Below are positions 55,625-64,000 of a stretch of 64,000 nucleotides of DNA, piece after piece. Both the position numbers and the translations under genes were made by a program. The notes beneath the pieces are model-generated. The model saw only the letters and a program-made list of their open reading frames with translations. It ran no database searches and had not been told where the DNA came from. Numbering within the stretch: the stretch's first letter is position 1; the number at the start of each line of letters is the position of its first letter. Origin of the DNA: Euphorbia lathyris (lineage: Eukaryota; Streptophyta; Magnoliopsida; Malpighiales; Euphorbiaceae); NCBI RefSeq assembly GCF_963576675.1, contig NC_088914.1, positions 83,450,441 through 83,514,440 of the forward strand, given 5' to 3'.

Positions 55625-57364
55625 CTAGTTACTTTTAGGTACCCAATTCTTTTTGGGTCCTTGCTTGTTAGGTGCAACAGGTAAAGCATCATATTTTATT
55701 TTATGGCGACATACTTGGACAGTATGGCCATTCTTTCCACAGAAGTCATAGCTGACCTTCTGTTTAGGATGTTTCACTAACTTGTCAGCACCCCAGTGCT
55801 GAGCGTGCCAGCACACCTTAGTGGTGTGTCCTTTCTTCCCATAAAAGTCACACTGGACTTTTCGCTGGGGATTCCATCTCTGCTGAGTACCTTGGTACTG
55901 AGTTCTCAGAGGAATGTTTCTTTTATTTGGAACCTTTAGTTGGTTCTGGATAGTTGTGACGTCCTTTCTCAGTTTCTTTGAAACTGATTGGACTTCAGAG
56001 ACAGACTCATGTATGATCTTCATGTTATCATGCAGAGTTGAATTGTCCTGAAGAAGGAATCTAAGGTCACTCAGTTTGACCTCTTCCACTTCATCACAGC
56101 GCCTGCTGAGTGCTCTAACTTTCTTATTACACTTCTTGACAAGTGTGTAGAGATCACTCAGGGCATTAACCATATCGTTTCTGAGCTGGGGAAGAGTAAT
56201 TACCTCATTTGATTGCTCCTCGTCATCTGATGCGACGGACAGGTCAGCATGCTCAGAAACGCACGGCTCAGCAAGTTCGTCAGCCATGAAGCATATCTTC
56301 GCTGACTCGGTGGCCTCAGTTTCTATAGATGAAGACTCATCACTGTCGCTCCATGTAGCCACCATTGCCTTTTTACCGCTCTTCTTGTCTTTCCTCAGTG
56401 TGGGGCAGCTTGACTTAATATGGCCGGTTTGATGGCACTCAAAGCATGTAATGGGCTTTGAGCTGTCCTTTTTGTATTTGCTGTCGCTTGAGTCAGCCTT
56501 ATACTTATCAAATTTTCTGTAAGGCTTCTTAGAATATTTGTCATTCTTCCTGAATAGCCTTTTCATCTTCCTTGTGAACATGTCCATCTCCTCATCATCA
56601 GTTGAGCTCCCGTCAGTGGAGTCAGCTTTCATGACAAGAGATTTCTGCTTCTTGTCTTCAGATTTTTCCTTCACCTCGAAGTTTTTCATAGATATCTCAT
56701 GGGTCAGCAACGAGCCAATGAGTTCGTCATATTTGTAGGTGGTTAAATCCTGAGCTTCCTCAACAGCTGTCTTCTTTGCTTGCCAGTCTTTAGGAAGACT
56801 CATGAGTATCTTTTTGACTTGTTCTTCCTCAGTGAAGATTTTCCCAAGTCTCTTGAGCTCATTAATGATATTGGTAAACCTTGCATTCATGTCTGAAATG
56901 CCCTCGTCATTGTTCATCTCGAACAGCTCGTACAGTCTCATCTGCTGATTCACCTTGGACTCCTTTACTTTATTGGTTCCCTCGTAGGTGACTTCCAGCT
57001 TTTTCCAGATCTCTTGTGCCGACTCACAACCTGAGATTTTATTATATTATGCAGCATCGAGCGCACAGTGAAGCATATTGATAGCCGAAGCGTGATTTTG
57101 AAGCTTCTTAAGATCATCCTCTGTCCATTTGGCCTCAGCTTTTACAACTGTTTGGCCAGCCACAACTTCGACAGGTACAAATGGGCCTTGAACTATAGAT
57201 AGCCAGGCACTCATATTTGTAGCCTGAATGAAATTTTTCATCCTATTCTTCCAGAAGGTATAGTTAGACTCGAAGAATAGGGGAGGCCGAGTGATGGACA
57301 GCCCCTCAGGCAGTATCTGAGTTGTTTGGTTTCCTGGGAGAAACCGAGTACTGTTTTCGCCCAT
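55625..57364 (-). pseudogene. gag of element 2
   Basis: It starts MGENSTRFLPGNQTTQ. It is a full-length Gag with a TAA at 57047-57049 replacing a codon in ALDAA-YNKISG; the frame continues unchanged to 55625. The UBN2-type Gag core (NQQMRLYELFEMNNDE, FTEEEQVKKILMSLP) and a canonical zinc knuckle (CFECHQTGHIKSSCP) are present. Two further knuckles each lost a cysteine to tyrosine (CDFYGKKGHTTKVC, YDFCGKNGHTVQVC). A coiled coil lies between the knuckles. Confidence 0.88.
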
Positions 57365-57411
57365 GGTAGGGATCAGCTTAAGGTTGTTAGACCTTTTACA
57401 GAGAGCTTTTA

Positions 57412-57424
57412 GGCTCTGATACCA
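57412..57424 (-). other. Primer-binding site of element 2
   Basis: On minus, tggtatcagagcc lies two bases after the LTR end (57427), complementary to initiator tRNA-Met. Confidence 0.85.
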
Positions 57425-57426
57425 CT

Positions 57427-57726
57427 TGTTGGTCCCTTATAACGTTGCAAGTATAGTTCCAAGGGGGGTTAGGAACTATTTAAACTTTTTACTAAGTTTG
57501 GGCAAACTTCTTTTCTTAAGAGAAAAGGATTTAACTGCGGCGCTGAGTGATCAGTAAGATACTGGCTTAGTCAACTGGTGACTAGGTCAGTTTCTTACTG
57601 ATCACTCAGCGCCGCTGTTAAATCCTTTTCTCTTAAGAAAAGAAGTTTGCCCAAACTTAGTAAAAAGTTTAAATAGTTCCTAACCCCCCCTTGGAACTAT
57701 ACTTGCAACGTTATAAGGGACCAACA
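57427..57726. repeat. Two opposed LTR 3'-end pieces forming a palindrome
   Basis: Bases 57427-57596 are the last ~170 bases of the LTR on minus, belonging to the interior's 5' LTR. Bases 57593-57726 are the last 134 bases of an LTR on plus. They form a hairpin-like structure with arms of ~130 bases. The junction shares tctt, a 4-base microhomology. Confidence 0.85.
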
Positions 57727-57731
57727 CCATT

Positions 57732-58737
57732 GACTTGTCCAAATTGGTCATTTTCCCCCTAATTCATTGAATGTCCTATTTACACTCTTAACTCCATAAA
57801 TGTGGTATTTCTCACCCCCTTAACTTATCCAAATTGGCCCCTAACTCATCGAATGTCCTATTTAGCCCTTAACTTCATAAAAGTGGTATTTCTCACCCCT
57901 CCATTTTCATTCTCGACCGGTGTAAGGGGCGCACTTGAAGTTTGACTTCTCAAATGCCACGTGTCAAATTCGGTCAATTTTTTGACAACTCACCAGTTAT
58001 ATTTGAAAAGACGAAAATGACCCTATTATTATTATAAAATGCATCCAAACATAGTAATGAGCTTTTAATGTAATGAGCATTCCATTACAAAGCCCATTAC
58101 GTCTTACCAAACGTACCCATAGGGAAAACTTAAAAAAAAATGTCAAAGTTTTTTTTAACAAATATAAAAATATTTTAATTAATACAAATTTTTTTACAAT
58201 AAATAATTTGAGTTCATAAATATTTGACAATTGGTATAAAAAAATTTAACTCCTGAACTTTGTATTGGTATCAAAATGTTCCTCTAAATTATAATTTTGG
58301 GATATGAAGAGAAATAAATCATTGTTACAACAAAAACATTAATGACAAACCATCATCCTAATTATAATTTCAATATTTATTGTGATTAAACACCACTTAT
58401 TACCATAGTTATAAATATTGTGACAAAATTCAAAATTGTCAAAGTATGCTATTCTCCCAAGGCAATTATATATTTTGAGACAAAATATTTGTCTCCATAT
58501 GTTTGTAAATTTGCGCCAAAAATTTCCGTCTATATATAGCTATGAACAGTTGTGACAAATTGTTTTTGTCCTAATATATATACATATAGTAACAAAATGT
58601 TCTCAGAATAAGTATTTCATCACAACTTTTTGTCTTTAATCACAATAACCATATTTATTGCGTCATAATAGAATTAGTCACAATATTAGGAATTTTTTTA
58701 GTCTGAGCATCTTTGTCGTTGTCCGTTTTTTCTAGAG
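57732..58737. other. Noncoding repeats between elements
   Basis: An ~85-base phrase (tgtccaaattggtc... to gtggtatttctcacccc) is tandemly duplicated at about 57738-57820 and 57825-57900. From 58290 to 58690 short tgacaaa/ttgtcac-type motifs recur in both orientations, like subterminal repeats of a DNA transposon, but no termini are defined. No gene is visible. Confidence 0.4.
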
Positions 58738-58742
58738 TCACT

Positions 58743-60290
58743 TGACGCGACCTCGCGCGGTTGTGGAGCGAGGCCGATCTTAGGGATAAGTATACCCCGT
58801 CGTTATGAAGTAATAAATTTCTGAAAAGTCCAGGTTATCGTCCACGGGATTTATTTCTGCAAGTATCGAGTTACTTGGTTTCAGGTGTTATCTAGGCTTA
58901 GGGGGTTTTGAGTTGGTTTTTCTTAAGTTAATATACTCCTAGGTTGAATTATACTACTTCTAGCTAAGTTATCTGATTATAACTAAGTTATTCTATGCCT
59001 AATTAAGTTACTCTACCCCTAATTAAGTTAAACTACTCTTAAGTGATCTTTTACCAATGCAATTATCCGAAGGAACATGAAGGGATACGATGATAATGAA
59101 AATAGATTGTTTAAGCAATTGAATTAAAACCTAAGTCACTTGTGTCCGAGGCGATTAACCCGACCTATCCTCCTAAAGTCCCTAGTTCGTGATTCCCTTA
59201 TAAGGCCGAAACTAGCTCTAAGGCTCATCAATTTGGGCTTAATCCTCTATAGGGTCGTCAATCCTATAGGCACTGACTAGGTCAGATTCAGCTCGCAATA
59301 TGTGCCAACTTGATTTTGGGATTATCGAATGAGTTAAACCAATCAGACAAAGCGTAAGACAAAGATTAAAGCATTAAAACAATTGAATGAACAAGAACTA
59401 TAATATATATCAAAGATAATAGTATTGTCACGAAGTTACAATAAGCTTAGGATTCATAACATGTATCAGAGGCTAGACAGAATATAAAAGAAGAAAAATC
59501 CCTTTCAGGGAACCTGTCTACCAATGCAGGCGTCTTCCTAGGACTTAAGGATGGAGCTTGAGCAATCCTCGGTGAATGGAGCTTCGAAGGTGTCTTTAAT
59601 GGAGGTTTGAAGGATATGGAGGAGGTGGAGAGGATTTCTCAAGATGAAAAGCTAAGAAAATTACAAAGATAAAAGATGTCTAATTACATTGGAAAAATCC
59701 TATTTATAGGCGTGGCTCGGGCCCTTTTGATGACCTAATTCGTGTCCTTATGCAGGTAAGAAGTCGTGGGGTCCATCGTGGCGTCGTGGGGGCGGAATTG
59801 ATCTTTTTGACCAATTCCCGCAGGTCTGCTCGCCGAGCAGGGCGAGCTGCTCGGCGAGCAGGCACAGTGCCTGGGCGGTGCCTGGGCAGCTCGCCGAGCG
59901 ACTGCCGGGGGTCCCCAAGACACGATTTTTGCCTGAAATTGATCATGTTTTAACCTACACACGCACATAAACTCCAAACAACATTAGTCCAAAGGCTAAA
60001 TTGACTCGTCAATCGCTTAGTTTGAGCAAACGCTTCGTTTGGTGCGACTTTTGACGGATCAATTAGCTTCAAAAGATAATGGAATTATAATATGCATGCC
60101 ATTTTGGCCGTATTTGCCTAAATTGATCATAAAACGAACCTGAACAACAAAAAGTAAATAAAACATTTCCAATTTCTAACTAACTCACACAAAAGCATTT
60201 AAATGCGAGAATTGCTCGCTTATTAACTAAATAACGCTAAAAACCGTTCTAAAACCGTACCCCAAAGATAGGGGTTTTTGATCCCTATCA
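58743..60290 (-). repeat. 3' LTR of the LARD-like element
   Basis: This is a complete 1.55-kb copy, from tgatagggatc at 60290 (minus) to the TCACT target duplication. It contains a GC-rich segment at about 59825-59905 made of gctcgccgagc-type units that differ in number from the other LTR copy. Confidence 0.7.
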
Positions 60291-62047
60291 AACCTCCTCG
60301 CACTTAAAACTTTACTTGTCCCCAAGTAAACTAAAAAACTAAACCCGCAATCACAAGCAAGCTAGAAAACCTCCCGGTTTGACTAGGTGCTTGACACAAT
60401 TTCGAGCATCTGTAATTACATGCATTCGGAAATACAAAGTAGAGACACGATATCCAAAAGCCGCATTTCAATTATCATAGGTCATATGTTTTAAGAAAAA
60501 GGACACATGTTCAATTAAACGAGCTTGAGGGGATCGCTAAGTAAAACACCTCACCATAGGTAGTTCACTCATTTCACACAATTTTCGGTAGCTAAAGTGT
60601 TTACTCTCGGCTTATGTTCTTGCTTAGGATTACGTTGATTTTGCACGTTCATCCGAGTTCCTCTACTATGCTATATGACTCCGATGATATCAAAAACAGC
60701 CTCGAATTGGGGTTGTAATGTGGTTAGAGGGTTAAAGGTACAACAAGGGTTAATAGTTCTAGCGCTAGAAAAACAAAGTTCAAATGGCTTTAGCAAATAT
60801 GAAGTGACTGAGCTTTTTATTCATTCATTACTCTCTTGTTAGGATATTTTCTTGAGACGTTTTGATTTTAAGAACTGGGGAATGAAGTTCTTCCCTTTTT
60901 GTTCGCCTCTCTTCTTTTCTTTTCTTTTTCTGTTTTTCTCTTTTCCCTTTTTTTTTCTTTTTTTTGGGATAGTGATGTTCATTCACTTCTTAGCCTTTTG
61001 GCTTGCTACTATGATGCCATAAACAAAGACAAAGCGCTAGAATTGACAAAGGCTCGATATGAGCTTTGCAAAAGCTTTGGGTTAAGTAGCAAACCAAGTG
61101 ATGGTTTGCAAAAATTGGGTTAGAATGAAAGAAAAATCTATAAACTACAAAAATATAGGCTCAAAAGGGCTTCCTAGAGTGGATGAAAAAGAGAAAATAA
61201 GGTAAAGAAAATGGTTAATTCTAATGAGGCTGATTCATCGTTTATCATCTCAAATCATTGCATGTAGGTTCAACACAGTATTAGGTGCAAAATCTGTAAT
61301 CTTTCCACAAGTCAAAGCATTTACACAAAAATGTCAAGAAAAAGAGCTTTTTGATGTTCGCTCTTAGGCTCAAATTCAACTCACAATTCTTTGGGTTTCA
61401 ATTTTGTGTTTACTAGTTCTCCCCAAACTCAAGTTTAATATCACATGCCTTCAATTCTTAAGTTATCTACCTAAGTAATTATTTTAGCATTTCTTCAAAA
61501 GTATGGTCTAAATGCAAACTTTAGCTCATGATTTTACAGATACAAGGGTTGTGTCCTACACCTAAACTAGTTGTCATGCAATCTTAGATTCGGTTCTCAG
61601 TCCTCAAGGACAAATAACGAAGTTTAGATTCGAAGGAGGTTCACGGTTTTAGGTCCTAAACATGCAAAACCTAAATAAAACCCGAAAAACGCAAAACTAA
61701 ACTAGACACGACGCAACAAAAATTTAAAAATTATACAATTTTTGTAAGTTTGTCTACCCCTCCTCCTCACACTAAAAATATGCAATAAGTTCCAACATTT
61801 CATCACAAACCATAAAGTACAAGTGCAAAAAGTTAGGGTGGAGAAGGCAACTTACGGATTTTATCGCAATCGCCAAAAACTTGATGATTTGCGGTGCCAA
61901 TTTTTTTTTATTATTTATTTATTTATTTCAGCTCCGTTCGGAAAAAAATCCTGAACCGTTGCTTATCGCGGCCGAGCAGCGGGCTGGGCGCCAGCGCCCA
62001 GCTCGTGGCGAGCAGTGCCCTGCTCACCGAGCTGGGCGGCAGTGCCC
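60291..62047. other. Noncoding interior of the LARD-like element
   Basis: There are no protein domains on either strand. The 74-codon frame at 60899-61123 is a T-rich low-complexity run. The phrase cttgtccccaagtaaac near 60316 is typical of plant noncoding LTR element interiors as I recall them. Confidence 0.5.
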
Positions 62048-63097
62048 AGCTCGCAATATGTGCCAACTTGATTTTGGGATTATCGAATGAGTTAAACCAA
62101 TCAGACAAAGCGTAAGACAAAGATTAAAGCATTAAAACAATTGAATGAACAAGAACTATAATATATATCAAAGATAATAGTATTGTCACGAAGTTACAAT
62201 AAGCTTAGGATTCATAACATGTATCAGAGGCTAGACAGAATATAACAGAAGAAAAATCCCTTTCAGGGAACCTGTCTACCAATGCAGGCGTCTTCCTAGG
62301 ACTTAAGGATGGAGCTTGAGCAATCCTCGGTGAATGGAGCTTCGAAGGTGTCTTTAATGGAGGTTTGAAGGATATGGAGGAGGTGGAGAGGATTTCTCAA
62401 GATGAAAAGCTAAGAAAATTACAAAGATAAACGATGTCTAATTACATTGGAAAAATCCTATTTATAGGCGTGGCTCGGGCCCTTTTGATGACCTAATTCG
62501 TGTCCTTATGTAGGTAGGAAGTCGTGGGGTCCATCGTGGCGTCGTGGGGGCGGAATTGATCTTTTTGACCAATTCCCGCAGGTCTGCTCACCGAGCAGGG
62601 CGAGCTGCTCGGCGAGCAGGCACAGTGCCTGGGCTGCTCGCCGAGCATCGCCCGGGCTGCGCGCCGAGCAGCGCCTGGGCTGCTCACCGATGCTCAATTC
62701 ATCGAGTGACTGTCGGGGGTCCCCGAGACACGATTTTTGCCTGAAATTGATCATGTTTTAACCTGCACACGCACATAAACTCTAAACAACATTAGTCCAA
62801 AGGCTAAATTGACCCGCCATTCGCTTATTTTGAGCAAACGCTTCGTTTGGTGCGACTTTTGACGGATCAATTAGCTTCAAAAGATAACAGAATTATAATA
62901 TGCATGCCATTTTGGCCGTATTTGCCTAAATTGATCATAAAACGAGCCTGAACAACGAAAAGTAAATAAAACATTTCCAATTTCTAACTAACTCACACAA
63001 AAGCATTTAAATGCGAGAATTGCTCGCTTATTAACTAAATAACGCTAAAAATCGTTCTAAAACCGTACCCAAAGATAGGGGTTTTTGACCCCTATCA
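62048..63097 (-). repeat. 5' LTR of the LARD-like element, partly deleted
   Basis: It matches 59291-60290 closely from cagctcgcaatatgtgcc to tttttgacccctatca. The left boundary at about 62048 lies inside a GC-rich tract (61970-62050) of the same gctcgccgagc type, so the missing LTR part may have been lost by recombination there. Its gctcgccgagc block (62580-62705) is longer than in the 3' LTR. Confidence 0.65.
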
Positions 63098-63189
63098 TCA
63101 CTGTTCTCTTACCTCGCTGCTTTCGAACAACCATCCAAGGTCCACGTAAAAGGGTGATGAAAGAAAAGATAGGCACCCTAGAAAAAACT

Positions 63190-64000
63190 AAAGGGTAATT
63201 GGAACTTGAACAGATTCATCCAGTTTAGTGAAGATGTGAGGGTCTTTAGACATATGGTTAGTGCATCCACTGTCTATTAACCACATATCTTTATTTTCTG
63301 TAGCAGCTTGACAAGCAATGAATAAGTGATCTTCTTTATCTTGAGTCTCCTGACTGGCTGTGGCTTGTTTCTGTAATCATTTTCGGTGTGACCGAATTTG
63401 TGACAATAATTGCATTTGGGTTTTCCTTTCTTACAACAATTTTTCTCCAAGTGGTTTGTAAGTTGACATATGCCACAAGGAGGAAATTTCCCTTTCTTGT
63501 CTCCATCTTTGGATCTCCAACTGTTTCCCGAAATTTGGCCTCCTTTTCCTTCAGATTTATTTTTTGATCTGAAAGAAGAGGATTTATTTTTGTGTCTAGA
63601 CAGCAAAGCTCCCTCGAAATGAATTTCTGCTCGTTTGGAAATTCTTTCTTCATGAGCTTGTACAGTGCCTAGTACTTCGATGACTGATGTTTGGGAAAGA
63701 TCATTGGATTCAATAACGCTGACGACTGAATCAAAATTTTCAGTCAATGTAATAAAGAGTTTATAGATTACTCTTTGATCACTAATATATTCCCCATAAG
63801 CTCGTAGCTGGTTCACAACTTCATTAACTCTTGACGAGTAGATTTTGATACCTTTGCCATCTTTCATTTTAAGGTTCTCGAAATCTCTCCGAAGAGTTTG
63901 CAGTTTGATGTTGCGAACTTTGGCAGTCCCTTGAAATTCATCTCTCAATATTTCCCAAGATTTTTTAGCCGTGGTGGAATTCATGATTCTTGGAAAAATT
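63190..64000 (-). pseudogene. Copia gag and protease start, partial, cut by the window edge
   Basis: The minus-strand frame (open from beyond 64000) encodes a UBN2-type Gag (AKKSWEILRDEFQGT, LKMKDGKGIKIYSSRVNEVV, YKLFITLTENFDSVVSVIE). A zinc-knuckle region follows, with an incomplete first set and CNYCHKFGHTENDY lacking the last cysteine. A frameshift near 63355 leads into the protease start (KDMWLIDSGCTNHMSKDPH). Homology stops at about 63190. The LARD-like element landed just to the left. This Copia lineage is distinct from the two Sireviruses. Confidence 0.75.

Larger units (their letters stand above)
46830..57726 (-). mobile_element. Sirevirus-type Copia element (element 2) with inverted interior
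   Basis: The outer ends are tgttgaaacacc at 46830 and gggaccaaca at 57726, both in plus orientation. A perfect 5-bp target duplication CCATT flanks them (46825-46829, 57727-57731). Everything between the LTR pieces (gag, pol, additional ORF, primer site, polypurine tracts) reads on minus, and each side carries a second, oppositely oriented LTR piece. The arrangement equals a normal plus-oriented insertion whose middle, from within one LTR to within the other, was inverted, with about 550 bases of one LTR lost. Confidence 0.85.
58743..63097 (-). mobile_element. Noncoding LTR retroelement (LARD-like), minus orientation
   Basis: Two long direct repeats of LTR character bound a 1.7-kb noncoding interior. 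The right terminus (63097) reads tgatagggg on minus and the left terminus (58743) begins TG on plus. A perfect 5-bp target duplication TCACT lies at 58738-58742 and 63098-63102. A polypurine tract (gcgaggaggttt on minus) precedes the 3' LTR start at 60290. The interior (60291-62047) has no coding potential beyond chance. The 5' LTR copy lacks about 550 bases of its 3' part, so the primer site is gone or altered. Confidence 0.72.

Noticed and set aside
48001..57596. Element 2 as a second Sirevirus inserted into a solo LTR of the same family
   Set aside because: That would need its own TSD inside the solo LTR and full inner LTRs. Instead the inner LTR pieces complement the outer ones at one breakpoint, which an inversion explains more simply.
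59704..59977. Arg/Ala-rich frames in the LARD-like LTR (also at 62493-62754)
   Set aside because: They arise from the GC-rich palindromic units and differ between the two LTR copies.

Overview
The window is nuclear DNA of a flowering plant, most likely a eudicot. It is AT-rich, holds almost no single-copy genes, and is built from nested transposable elements plus one endogenous pararetrovirus locus. I cannot name the species. There are no bacterial-type operons, rRNA, tRNA or CRISPR features.

Layout. 1-8420: intergenic DNA with two long-TIR MITEs (67-485, 529-1046), a PIF/Harbinger MITE with TTA target duplications (2642-3088), a decayed Copia RNase H (3570-3935), and the only host-type gene, a frameshifted DUF295/KIB-like gene (4871-5865, minus). 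8421-28504: a CACTA-type DNA transposon swollen to 20 kb. It has CACTA-type ends and subterminal GCAACGAT arrays at both ends. It was invaded by a Sirevirus-type Copia element (9105-24598), whose 3' LTR was itself invaded by a Gypsy element (19187-23939) that later lost its 3' half. 28505-30131: noncoding.

30132-43724: an endogenous caulimovirid (petuvirus/florendovirus-like layout) present as a large inverted duplication. The right arm reads outward on plus: tRNA-Met primer site, ORF1 (movement plus coat-like), ORF2 (zinc knuckle, protease, RT, RNase H), ORF3 (unknown), promoter and poly(A) signal. The left arm is the mirror copy. It lacks most of ORF1 and has lost the RT catalytic core. The arms meet around a 38-bp spacer that carries the primer-binding site, and both outer ends lie in TA-repeat DNA.

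43755-46829: remains of a pogo-like DNA transposon carrying a nested MULE MITE (9-bp target duplication) and a 5'-truncated LINE (16-bp target duplication), then another MULE-type MITE (45776-46210). 46830-57726: a second Sirevirus bounded by a perfect 5-bp duplication (CCATT). Its interior (gag, pol, additional ORF) is inverted relative to its outer LTR termini. 57732-58737: small repeats. 58743-63097: a noncoding LTR element (LARD-like) with a perfect TCACT duplication. 63190-64000: a Copia gag/protease fragment running off the window.

How the parts relate. Every recognised polyprotein is broken by stops, frameshifts or deletions except viral ORF1, ORF2 and ORF3 of the right arm, which are open individually but separated by a stop between ORF1 and ORF2. 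The points most worth following are the viral palindrome and its junctions, the internally inverted Sirevirus, and a conserved TATA-containing block upstream of the extra ORF in both Sireviruses that looks like a private promoter.
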